Assembly (NCBI RefSeq): GCF_003634095.1
Contig: NZ_RBIR01000001.1
Span: 868,001-932,000, forward strand
Origin: Arthrobacter oryzae
GTDB lineage: Bacteria; Actinomycetota; Actinomycetes; Actinomycetales; Micrococcaceae
Direction of reading: 5' to 3'
Length of the DNA stretch: 64,000 nt
The translations under genes and the position numbers were made by a program. The notes beneath the pieces are model-generated. The model saw nothing but the letters and a program-made list of their open reading frames with translations, ran no database searches and was not told where the DNA came from. Below, one piece after another: positions 1 through 8,811 of this stretch; the stretch's first letter is position 1, and each line of letters begins with the position of its first letter.

Positions 1-1
1 C

Positions 2-325
2 ACCTTCCAGAGGGACCTGACCGACCCCGCCCAGGTGGACGACGCCCTACGGGAGCTGACAGCCCGTGTCCTTGAGGATGTTCTGGCCGAAGGACGGCCC
101 GTTATTGGGCTCACCCTGAAGGTGCGCTACGCGCCGTTCCTCACCACGACCCATGCCAGGAAGATTCCCGAGACATTCGACCGGAACGAAATCCTGGCGC
201 GGGCCCTGGACCTCGCAGCCGGAATCGAAGCGGGCCGGCCCATCCGGCTCCTGGGCCTGCGGGCCGAGATGGCAATGCCCGACGATGCCCGGAAGGGGCA
301 CACGCCGACGCGCGGCGGCTGGTGA
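2..325 (+). CDS. dinB: DNA polymerase IV (Y-family), C-terminal fragment
   Basis: The reading frame is open from the left edge and stops at TGA 323-325, so only about 107 C-terminal residues are present and the start lies outside the window. The fragment matches the little-finger (beta-clamp proximal DNA-grip) region of DinB-type translesion polymerases: a V/L-T-L-K-V-R-Y strand, then P-F-x-T-x-T-x-x-x-K, and an L-L-G-L-R motif near the end. The polymerase catalytic palm is not in view, so activity cannot be judged. Family assignment is fairly secure. A Y-family paralog such as ImuB is less likely because of the LKVRYAPF and LLGLRAEM motifs. Confidence 0.8.
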   Translation, partial: TFQRDLTDPAQVDDALRELTARVLEDVLAEGRPVIGLTLKVRYAPFLTTTHARKIPETFDRNEILARALDLAAGIEAGRPIRLLGLRAEMAMPDDARKGHTPTRGGW

Positions 326-359
326 CGGAGGATTGGCCGACGACGCCGAGCCCCTTCCC

Positions 360-1127
360 TCACATGCCTGCGGCCATGTGGAGCCCGGGCAGCAGCTCCG
401 GGTGCGCCGGGACAAAGAGCCCGAAAACTATCAGCGCGACTCCGGCGATCCGGCTGAGGGCCGGCCCGTATTTCCACGTCTTCTCCAGGAAGATAACCGC
501 AGTGAGCGCCGCCATCCACGCCAGGTTCATCACGCCAACTGCAATCAGGACCACCATGAGCCCCCAACAGCAGCCCACGCAGTACACGCCGTGGTACATG
601 CCGACGCGAACATCGCGCAGGCGGCCCTTGTACCCGGACACGTGCAACAGGAAGGCGACGGGCGACCGGCAATGCCTGAGGCAGAAATCCTTCAGCGGGG
701 TCAACTGATAGGCGCCGGCCGCCACCAGCACCCCGGCCCCCACCCAGGGAGCGATATCTGCCGCGTCTTCAGCCAGCAGGGCAGAGAGCTGCGCGGCCGC
801 GTAAGCCACCACTCCGAATCCGATCCACGTCAGGAGGTAGCCGCTCACCAGGGCGGTGGTTCGGATGGCCCTGACCCGGCGGCTGCGGACGGCACGGATG
901 GACCTGAGGTACGTGGACGTGAGGGGCGCCAGCGCCGGCAACATCATGGCAGCCATCATCAGCGTCCACACGCCCAGGAAACCCCAGAGCTCCAGTCCCA
1001 TGGTTCCCGGGCCTGCGGACATGTCGGCTAGGCCTGCGAAAGTGAGGTACCACGCCAGCGCGGCGCACCCGATCAACGCCCATTCTGCGGCATGGCGGCT
1101 GGCTGTCAGGCCGCTGCTGCCCGGCAC
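360..1127 (-). CDS. DUF2182 multi-pass membrane protein, putative metal-binding
   Basis: A 255-residue integral membrane protein with about six hydrophobic segments. It starts at GTG 1127, immediately after the TAG stop of the upstream DUF1326 gene, so the two are almost certainly co-translated. The family is DUF2182, described as predicted metal-binding membrane proteins but without an established function. Supporting features are a LMMAAMMLP segment near residue 60 and two cysteine clusters, CLRHC near residue 150 and YCVGCCW near residue 180, placed at membrane ends. The C terminus is short. I infer a role in handling a thiophilic metal together with its partner; no substrate can be read from the sequence. 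Confidence 0.8.
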   Translation of the reverse strand: MPGSSGLTASRHAAEWALIGCAALAWYLTFAGLADMSAGPGTMGLELWGFLGVWTLMMAAMMLPALAPLTSTYLRSIRAVRSRRVRAIRTTALVSGYLLTWIGFGVVAYAAAQLSALLAEDAADIAPWVGAGVLVAAGAYQLTPLKDFCLRHCRSPVAFLLHVSGYKGRLRDVRVGMYHGVYCVGCCWGLMVVLIAVGVMNLAWMAALTAVIFLEKTWKYGPALSRIAGVALIVFGLFVPAHPELLPGLHMAAGM

Positions 1128-1733
1128 CTAATCGGACCAGGCGAAGGGGGCCGAGAAGGAGTTCTTCCCGGCGTTGTCCCAGGTCATCCCAAACACGTCT
1201 ACGCTGGCGGCGCTGGACGTGCCGGCCGCCAGAGTATCGGCTGGGAATCCGACCCCGCTGATTTTCACGCCTAGCCCTGTGGAGTCCAGTGGAGACACAA
1301 AGTCCTCGACCTCCATGTGGACGGCGCTGCCAATGCGGACCCGGTGGGTTCGTCCGTCGTCGGCGTAGGCCATTTCGAGCGATTCCATGCCCGCCATTTC
1401 ACCGATCAAGGGGGCGAGGCCAGCCATCGGGCCGCCGAGCTGTCCGCCGAAGACTCCACCGAGAGCTTCGGCCTGCTCAGCCGAGGCGGCGGCGTCCATC
1501 AGGACAGCGACCTTCCAGCCGCCGTCACCCATCAGGGCCGGAGTGTCGGCGACGACGCAGACTGTCAGGCCGCCGACGTCGACGCCGTTCACTTCGCCGG
1601 TGTCGACGTGGAAGGCCAGGGCCACGTTGCAGCGTTCGTTATCGGCCGGTGCGGTCAGCCCTGACGCCGAACACGGGCAGACCATATCGCAATTGCAATT
1701 CTCAAAATATGTGCCCTCGACATGCCACGGCAT
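1128..1733 (-). CDS. DUF1326 domain protein, cysteine-rich
   Basis: A 201-residue protein of the DUF1326 family. ATG 1733 is chosen over upstream in-frame codons because AAAGGAG lies 7 bases before it and the conserved MPWHVEGTYFENCNCD start follows directly. The N terminus carries NCNCDMVCPC (four Cys within about 10 residues), a likely metal or redox site. The rest is a beta-rich domain with no signal peptide. Its stop abuts the start of the DUF2182 membrane protein, and these two families often occur as a pair. The protein could present a metal to the membrane partner, but this is inference. Confidence 0.8.
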   Translation of the reverse strand: MPWHVEGTYFENCNCDMVCPCSASGLTAPADNERCNVALAFHVDTGEVNGVDVGGLTVCVVADTPALMGDGGWKVAVLMDAAASAEQAEALGGVFGGQLGGPMAGLAPLIGEMAGMESLEMAYADDGRTHRVRIGSAVHMEVEDFVSPLDSTGLGVKISGVGFPADTLAAGTSSAASVDVFGMTWDNAGKNSFSAPFAWSD

Positions 1734-1915
1734 TTTGGGGCTCCTTTCAAAGAGGCCCCCCAAAAAATAAGTCTCCTCGCGGCCCTGAGCAGTGTCAACG
1801 GCTGGCGGCAACCCACGGTCAGGGCCCCGCCCGGCCCGCCCGGCGCTTCCAATCGAGGGTGCGCGACGGGCCGCAGGCATGCTGTGGTGTCAGCTCCAAA
1901 GATGCGTGACGGCGG

Positions 1916-2119
1916 TTAGGTGGCCGGCGTCACGACGTCCTCCAGCACTGACCTGTCGAAGAAGCGGACCTCGCCGGTTGCCTGGAAAAACACCGGAACT
2001 ACTGAGGTGTTCGCGTCTTGCGCGGTTTCGTAGATCTCGGGCGCGCCGCCGTGCTTTCGCGCAATGGTTCCAATCAACTCAGTGCCGCGAACCCGAACGG
2101 TTCGATACTTGTAGCTCAT
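1916..2119 (-). CDS. Small conserved-looking hypothetical protein
   Basis: A 67-residue soluble protein beginning MSYKYRTVRVRG. ATG 2119 is preceded by AAAGGGG, a reasonable ribosome-binding site. It contains a T-V-R-V-R-G-T-E-L-I-G-T strand pattern and a second beta-rich half (VVPVFFQATGEVRFFDRS), suggesting a small beta fold. I do not recognise a family. It sits alone between the DUF1326 pair and the hydrolase block, transcribed in the same direction as both, with about 180 bases on the DUF1326 side. Confidence 0.55.
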   Translation of the reverse strand: MSYKYRTVRVRGTELIGTIARKHGGAPEIYETAQDANTSVVPVFFQATGEVRFFDRSVLEDVVTPAT

Positions 2120-2227
2120 TTGACCCCTTTCGCCTGCCAAGGCAAACCCTACTCCTGAACGGCGGACCCCGGGGGTGATCCGGCAGTTCTCCTGGCCTCC
2201 GCCGGGGTTCGCGTCATGAGCTGGCGG

Positions 2228-3706
2228 TCACGCGATCCGCTCGACGCCGGAGCCGCGCCTGTGGCCGGCAGCGTGGCTCGCCGTGGACCGCACGAGCGGC
2301 CCGGATGGCCGCTTCCACCCCGGCGTCGTGGTTCCCGCCCTCCACGTCCCCGTGGCCGGCTGCGGTTTCGGGGCGACCAGGGGCCGGCCCGTACCGGCGG
2401 TCAGACGCCCCATCAGCCAGTCCATGTTGTTGTAGACGCCGTATTTCCAGGCCGGCCAGGCGTGACCGCCGGGAGCCTCCTGCAGCTGAACGTCCATTCC
2501 CGCCTGCTTCATCGCTTCGTACACTTCAATGCCCTGCGGTCGATAGAAGCTGTCCGAGGCGCCAACAGTGACCACCCCGGCAGAGGTTGTGTAGCGGCGG
2601 GTTTTGAGCACATCCAGAGCGTTCTGTTTGGCGAACGCCGCCTCGTTGCCGCCGAAATACGCCCTGACGAGTTCGCTCCGGCCCTGATTGATCGTGGGTT
2701 CGTTTTCGCCCGAGCTGTCGATGAAGGTGGGGTAGACATTGGGGTAATTGGTGGCCAGCTGCATGGCGCAGGTCCCCCCGTAGGAGAAGCCGCCAATGGC
2801 CCATTGTCCGGGTGAGTAGGTTCCGGCACCGAAGGTCTTCTTGATCCAGTTCGGCACATCCTGGGTCAGGTACGTCGCACCCTTGCCTTGTCTGGAGTCG
2901 AGGCAGAGCGGCGGATACTTCGCGTTGATGGCCCCGGCGTCGGGCATGACGACCACGGGCGCCAGGCCCTTGTGATCTTGGGCGTAACCGTTCATGAACT
3001 GCGCAATCTGGGGACCCCGGAGCCAGTCGAACGATCCGCCTGGCACCCCGTGGATCAGGACAAGGACGGGCAGATTCGCCCTCGGGGATCCCAGGAAAGC
3101 CGGGGGAAGGTAGACGTAACCGGGCGCCTCGGGCAGATGCGAGATCGTGGCCGGGATGGAGGTTCGGATCACGACGCCGTCGCGTGGCATGTCGGCCGGC
3201 GGAGTCCAGGTCGCCTCCCGTGTGGGGGTGGGCGACATTCTCACGGCCGAAGGTTGTTGAAGTTTGAGTTGCGCGAGGGACTCGATTGCGACGCCTGAAT
3301 CCTCAAAGAGGGACCCCAGGGTGGGGTAATACTGGAAGTCCTGGTTCACCAGGGACGCAGAAGCGAGAACAACGACGGCGGCAACCACCGGGGTAGAGAT
3401 CCGGACCCAAAGACTCCGTTGGACCATCACTTTAGGAATGACGAGAATCATGGCCAGAATGCCTATGGCGATGAAGCAATAGACAGCAAGGGGCAGCGGT
3501 GCGCCCCAGAGATTCCAAAGCAGTTCTGAGACGAACCAGAGCCCGACTGTGAGCGCGAACGTCGAAGCAACTGCTATGGGAACTGCCCGCTGCAGGTGTC
3601 GGCGGGGTCCCACCAGCAGCCAAATCAGTGCCGCCAGCGCCAACACGTCGAGAACGACGGGAGCGGCACCGCTGGTCAGCGGCAGGCTATTGACATTGAT
3701 CACCAC
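2228..3706 (-). CDS. Membrane-anchored alpha/beta hydrolase (esterase D-like)
   Basis: A 492-residue protein with four hydrophobic segments in the first ~130 residues followed by a large domain likely outside the membrane. The hydrolase domain shows VLVLIHGVPGGSFDW (oxyanion region), the nucleophile elbow GGFSYGG, a later GASDS acid region and a GGHAW histidine, a complete Ser-Asp-His set typical of the esterase D/mycolyltransferase-like superfamily. It starts at GTG 3706. A TAATAT box ends only three bases upstream and there is no ribosome-binding site, so the mRNA may be leaderless. It is clearly paralogous to the hydrolase at 4785-6095, which is translationally coupled to the MprF-like gene, so a role in trimming acylated or aminoacylated envelope lipids is plausible but unproven. 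Confidence 0.75.
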   Translation of the reverse strand: MVINVNSLPLTSGAAPVVLDVLALAALIWLLVGPRRHLQRAVPIAVASTFALTVGLWFVSELLWNLWGAPLPLAVYCFIAIGILAMILVIPKVMVQRSLWVRISTPVVAAVVVLASASLVNQDFQYYPTLGSLFEDSGVAIESLAQLKLQQPSAVRMSPTPTREATWTPPADMPRDGVVIRTSIPATISHLPEAPGYVYLPPAFLGSPRANLPVLVLIHGVPGGSFDWLRGPQIAQFMNGYAQDHKGLAPVVVMPDAGAINAKYPPLCLDSRQGKGATYLTQDVPNWIKKTFGAGTYSPGQWAIGGFSYGGTCAMQLATNYPNVYPTFIDSSGENEPTINQGRSELVRAYFGGNEAAFAKQNALDVLKTRRYTTSAGVVTVGASDSFYRPQGIEVYEAMKQAGMDVQLQEAPGGHAWPAWKYGVYNNMDWLMGRLTAGTGRPLVAPKPQPATGTWRAGTTTPGWKRPSGPLVRSTASHAAGHRRGSGVERIA

Positions 3707-3847
3707 GCCATATTACGAATCCGAACTGGGAAATTGCCGAAAGACCAGACAGGTTCCTCGTAGCCGCGGGACGGGACCGCGAACTTCATGCCGGCGGGCA
3801 AGACAGGAAAAGCGCGGCCTTGGGCCCGCACTGGCGCCCTCCAGCAG

Positions 3848-4711
<864 letters not shown>

Positions 4712-4784
4712 TCCCGCACCCAGTGAACTCCAAGTTCCCGCCGGTAGTATCGGGGAGTTTGTCGGGGATATTCGGAGGATTCGG

Positions 4785-6095
4785 TTGCGTCATTGGTTCT
4801 ACGGGCTCAGCCTGCTGGAGGGCTGGCTTCCCGTCACTCTCTTTGCTCTGGGAGCCGCTTCGATCGTTTTCCTGCTGTGGCGCCGCCGCCGCCGCTGGTG
4901 GATCTTCGTTGCCGCTGCGCTGGCGGCTTCGGCGGCGGTGTGCCTGCTCCTGGCGTGGCTGCTGGTGCATGTCTTCTACGTGTGGCCGGAGGATCTTCCC
5001 ATTGAGGTGGTGGGTTGGGCTGCCCTTGGGGTCTTCGGCGTTGTAGCCACAATCGCCACTTTTTCCTTGAGCGGCCGTTGGCGCCGCGTTCTTGCCCCGC
5101 TTGCGGGCCTGCTGGTGATCGCCGTCTGCGGTCTCCAAATCAACGCTTATTTCGGGCTGTTGCCCACCGTAGGGGACCTGCTCGGCGTTCCGTCGTCGAC
5201 GCTCCTGCCCCTGGAGTCGGCCCTGGAAAAACACGGCGACCGGATCTCCGTGGAAACTGCACCGTTGTATGAGCACTGGCATGAGCCGGCGCATCTCGCG
5301 GCGAACGGAGCCCTGCGGTTCGCGCCGATCCCCGGGACCGTTTCCGGCTGGCACGGACGCGACGCCCTCGTCTTCCTGCCGCCGGCGTACCTGCTGAAGA
5401 ATCGGCCCAAGCTGCCCGTCCTTGTCCTGGTGGGAAGCCAGCCCGGATGGCCGGGCGTGTGGACCGTCAGCGGTGGCCTCGTGGCGGCGATGTCCCATTT
5501 CGCGGCCCAGCATCACGGGCTGGCGCCCGTCGTCGTCATCCCTGACCCCAACGGCACGGAAGACGGCAACACGATGTGCATGGACACGACATTTGCCAAG
5601 ACGGACACCTATATGAGCGTCGACGTGCCGGAGTGGATCCGTCACAACCTGGATGTCGATTCGAATCCGAAGCATTGGGCGATCGGCGGGTTTTCCTTTG
5701 GTGGTACATGTGCGGTGCAGATGGCAACCCGCCATCCGCAGATCTACCCAAACTTCATGAGCTTCTCCGGGGAGCGCGAACCCGCACTCGCCGTTTCCCG
5801 CCAGCAGACGGCCGATCAGGCATTCGCAGGAAATCTGGCCGCCTTCACGGCACAGGTTCCGCTGACGTTATTGGGTCAGCATCGGTACCCCAATATCCAT
5901 GGTTTTTTCGCCGCGGGCGCCGACGACCCGGAATTCAGCGCCAACGCCACCGTCCTTGCCGCGGCGGCCACCAAGGCGGAGATGCATGTCCAATCCGACA
6001 TCGTGCCCGGCGCTGGCCATTCGTGGGCAGTGGTGTTGGGTTCCATGCAGACCGCGATGGACTTCATGGCCGGCCCGCTCGGGTTGGCACCGTGA
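4785..6095 (+). CDS. Membrane-anchored alpha/beta hydrolase coupled to MprF-like gene
   Basis: A 436-residue protein. TTG 4785 is chosen because GGAGG sits six bases upstream and the protein then begins directly before the first membrane helix (RHWFYGLSLLEGW). About four N-terminal helices precede an extracytoplasmic hydrolase domain with VLVLVGSQPGWPG, nucleophile elbow GGFSFGGTCAVQ, acid region GADDPEF and GAGHSW. It is a close paralog of the 2228-3706 product, with the same GGFSxGGTCA and YP-F-x-S-GE motifs. Its stop overlaps the GTG of the MprF-like gene (GTGA), so the two are made together. Alpha/beta hydrolases beside MprF-type synthases are known in some Gram-positives to hydrolyse aminoacylated lipids; that role is inferred here. 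Confidence 0.8.
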   Translation: MRHWFYGLSLLEGWLPVTLFALGAASIVFLLWRRRRRWWIFVAAALAASAAVCLLLAWLLVHVFYVWPEDLPIEVVGWAALGVFGVVATIATFSLSGRWRRVLAPLAGLLVIAVCGLQINAYFGLLPTVGDLLGVPSSTLLPLESALEKHGDRISVETAPLYEHWHEPAHLAANGALRFAPIPGTVSGWHGRDALVFLPPAYLLKNRPKLPVLVLVGSQPGWPGVWTVSGGLVAAMSHFAAQHHGLAPVVVIPDPNGTEDGNTMCMDTTFAKTDTYMSVDVPEWIRHNLDVDSNPKHWAIGGFSFGGTCAVQMATRHPQIYPNFMSFSGEREPALAVSRQQTADQAFAGNLAAFTAQVPLTLLGQHRYPNIHGFFAAGADDPEFSANATVLAAAATKAEMHVQSDIVPGAGHSWAVVLGSMQTAMDFMAGPLGLAP

Positions 6096-8626
6096 GCGTA
6101 CTCCCCGGCCCCCGGCGGTGGCTGAGGGCTGCGGGGCGGCTGGCGCGCAAAGTCCCGCTGGCCCTAGCTCTCACCACGCTGCTCTGGGCCGCAGCCATCG
6201 CTACGGGGTCCATGCTTTCCGGTCCCCCGCCGGCCATCGAGCACGAGGTGCCGGTCAGCCTCCAGTCGCTGGCTCAGGGCAGGTGGTGGACAGTTTTCTC
6301 CTCGGCGTTCTTCTCCGGAAACCTTGCCTCCCATCTGCTTGCCAGCGCGGTGCTCTTAGGCTTCGTGGGCCTCGCCGAGGCGACCATGGGCACGCGGCGG
6401 ACGGCCGTGGCCTTCATGGCAGGTCACCTTGGCGCGTTGGTCCTCTATTTCTCAGTGGTTCCGCTCGGAGTGGCGCTGGGAAGCGAATGGCTGGCCGGAA
6501 TGCTGCACGCCCCGCTCGCCGGACCGTACGCGGCCTCGTTGGCCGCTGTCATCGCGGCCAGCCCGTTGATCAGTGCCCTGTGGCGCCGCCGGCTGCGTTC
6601 TCTGATCCTCGCAGTGACTCTGATGCTGCTGCTGTATATCGGGCACCCGCAGAACCTGCTGGCTTTCCTCGGCGTCCTCTGCGGATTCGGGTTGGCCGCC
6701 GTGATGAGCCCACGCCCGGCCGAGGCGCATTTCATGCGTTCGACCAGCCGCGAGACCCGGGCGCTGCTGTCGATGATAGTTGCCGTCTTCGCCGCGGGCC
6801 CGGTGATGGCCGGCCTGGCGCAGGCGCCGTCGGGTCCCCTGGCCATCCTGCGGAATCTCATTGTCAATCCGGTTCCCACCATCAACCAGCTGCAGGCCAA
6901 TTGTCCTGCAGCCGTGGACCTGAGCTGCGCCCAGGTCATTCACAGCCCCGGCCTGGACGGCCCCGGAGGGGTAGCGCTGTCGCTGGTGCCACTGGTGTTG
7001 CTGCTCGTCTGCGCCGAAGGGCTTCGCCGCGGGAACAGGATCGCCCTCTGGGCGGCCATATCCGCTCACCTGGTGATCGGCGTGCTCTCGGCGGTGTACC
7101 TGCAGCTCTTTTCCCTGTTCGGTCTCTATACCCGCAGCGGCGGGCGGGTGCTCCCCGTCGGCCCGGGGGTGGTCGAGGTGCTGCCTGTGGTGCTCGTGCC
7201 CTTTGTGATTGCGGGTCTCCTCTACGCCAACCGCCGGCATTTCATCGTCGACACGGACCCGGTGCTGCGCAGGCGCACGCTCATTCTGCTCCCGTCCGTC
7301 TTCGCGGTGTTCGCCGGCGGCTACGTGGCCGCATGGTTTGCGGAGGACAACTATTACCGAAGGGCGGGGCTGCTGGCGCTGCTGACCACCCTGCCGCGGA
7401 TGTTCCTGCCGTACCCGTTCTCCTTCCGATATTCCGTGTCGGTTTACCCGCATGGTTTCTTCTCTCCGTTGTTGTTCAGCTATGGAGGCGCAGCTTTTTG
7501 GCTCGTCTGCCTGGTCAGCGCCTTGCTCCTTTTCCTGAGCCGCCGGATAAGGAGCCACCGCCCCGAGAGCGATCTGGCAAGGGCCGGAGAGTTGGTGCGC
7601 CGGGGCGGAAACTCGCTGTCCTGGATGGCCTTGTGGCCGAACAATCGATACTGGTTCAACGCCGCCGGAACCGTCGGGATCGCCTACCAGATGCATTACA
7701 ACGTTGCCCTCACCGTGGGTGGCCCGTTCGGAAATCCTGAGGACTTCGAGGCGGCCTCCCAGGAGTTCATTCTCTTCTGCACCGCCCAGTCCCTGACTCC
7801 GTGTTGGTATTCGGTCACCGACGCCAACTGGGACGCGCTGAGGAGCCTGGGATTTCGACGCGTGTCAGTGGCGGAGGAGACCATGCTGCCGATCCGGGGA
7901 ATTGAGTTCAAGGGAAAGGAATGGCAGAACGTCCGAACTGCCCTCAACAAGGCGCAAAAGCTTGGGATCACGGCCCGATGGGACGTCTACAGCGCCCTCA
8001 GCGTCGGCCTGCGGACGCAAATTAATGAAATCTCCGAGGACTGGGTTTCCGAAAAAGCGCTGCCCGAAATGGGATTCACGCTCGGAAGCGTCGAGGAACT
8101 CAAGGACGACAACGTCCTCCTCTGCCTGGCCGTGGACGAGGAGGGAAAAGTGCATGGAGTCACCAGCTGGTTGCCCGTTTTCCGCGACCAGGAAGTGGTC
8201 AGCTGGACCCTTGATTTCATGCGCCGCAACAGCCAGGGGTTCAACGGGGTCATGGAATTCCTCATCGCCTCGGCCGTGCTCCGTTTCAAGGAAACGGTGG
8301 ACACCATCTCGCTCTCCGGATCGCCCCTGACCCGCTCCGAAAAGGGGCCCTCCGCGCCCGGACCCGGGGAAGATCCGTTGGCCGCGGCGGACGGGACCCT
8401 GGTCGAACGTTTCCTGAAGCTGCTGGGAAATGCACTTGAGCCCGTGTACGGATTCCAGTCCCTCGCGGCCTTCAAGCAGCGGTTCCAGCCCCAGCACCGG
8501 GCGCTATACATGATGTATCAGGACCCCTTGCGGCTGCCATCGATCGGCAGGGCCGTCACCGAGGCCTACATGCCAAACCTGTCCGTGCGGCAGACCGCCC
8601 GGCTCCTGCGCGGCATCATGGGCTGA
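6092..8626 (+). CDS. MprF-like aminoacyl-lipid synthase (membrane domain + DUF2156)
   Basis: An 844-residue protein starting at GTG 6092, overlapping the preceding hydrolase stop by four bases. The first half is polytopic. Residues ~60-200 resemble a rhomboid-like fold (GRWWTVFSSAFF start) but lack the GxSG protease serine, and further membrane helices run to about residue 490. The C-terminal ~330 residues form a soluble DUF2156 domain, the GNAT-like aminoacyl-tRNA transferase of MprF, with motifs such as WMALWPNNRYWF, EEVVSW-like VVSWTLDFMRR and an FKQRFQP end. MprF enzymes transfer Lys or Ala from tRNA to phosphatidylglycerol or diacylglycerol. Amino acid and lipid specificity cannot be read. 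No lysyl-tRNA synthetase fusion (LysX type) is present. Confidence 0.8.
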   Translation: MSVLPGPRRWLRAAGRLARKVPLALALTTLLWAAAIATGSMLSGPPPAIEHEVPVSLQSLAQGRWWTVFSSAFFSGNLASHLLASAVLLGFVGLAEATMGTRRTAVAFMAGHLGALVLYFSVVPLGVALGSEWLAGMLHAPLAGPYAASLAAVIAASPLISALWRRRLRSLILAVTLMLLLYIGHPQNLLAFLGVLCGFGLAAVMSPRPAEAHFMRSTSRETRALLSMIVAVFAAGPVMAGLAQAPSGPLAILRNLIVNPVPTINQLQANCPAAVDLSCAQVIHSPGLDGPGGVALSLVPLVLLLVCAEGLRRGNRIALWAAISAHLVIGVLSAVYLQLFSLFGLYTRSGGRVLPVGPGVVEVLPVVLVPFVIAGLLYANRRHFIVDTDPVLRRRTLILLPSVFAVFAGGYVAAWFAEDNYYRRAGLLALLTTLPRMFLPYPFSFRYSVSVYPHGFFSPLLFSYGGAAFWLVCLVSALLLFLSRRIRSHRPESDLARAGELVRRGGNSLSWMALWPNNRYWFNAAGTVGIAYQMHYNVALTVGGPFGNPEDFEAASQEFILFCTAQSLTPCWYSVTDANWDALRSLGFRRVSVAEETMLPIRGIEFKGKEWQNVRTALNKAQKLGITARWDVYSALSVGLRTQINEISEDWVSEKALPEMGFTLGSVEELKDDNVLLCLAVDEEGKVHGVTSWLPVFRDQEVVSWTLDFMRRNSQGFNGVMEFLIASAVLRFKETVDTISLSGSPLTRSEKGPSAPGPGEDPLAAADGTLVERFLKLLGNALEPVYGFQSLAAFKQRFQPQHRALYMMYQDPLRLPSIGRAVTEAYMPNLSVRQTARLLRGIMG

Positions 8627-8697
8627 CATCCGCCAGAACCACTCTGCAGCGGAGCCAAGCCGGCGAATCGACTTTGGAAGAATGTCAGGACAAACTC

Positions 8698-8726
8698 TTG
8701 ACGTTGCCGTTAGAGCGCTCTAACGT
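8698..8726 (+). promoter_or_regulatory. Promoter with embedded 18-bp LacI-type operator
   Basis: TTGACG (8698-8703) and TAACGT (8721-8726) are separated by 17 bases and look like -35 and -10 boxes. A perfect 18-bp palindrome, CGTTAGAGCGCTCTAACG (8708-8725), fills the spacer and overlaps the -10. This layout is classical for repression by a LacI-family protein; AGAGCGCTCT is a typical core with a central CG. The porter start at 8812 lies about 85 bases downstream and the LacI gene follows the porter. Confidence 0.75.
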
Positions 8727-8811
8727 TGAAGACACGTGATCCAGCCCACTGCCTGGAACGCTCCCAATTCAAAGTCCGCCAGTCCGGCCGGCCGAATCGA
8801 GGAAGTCAACA

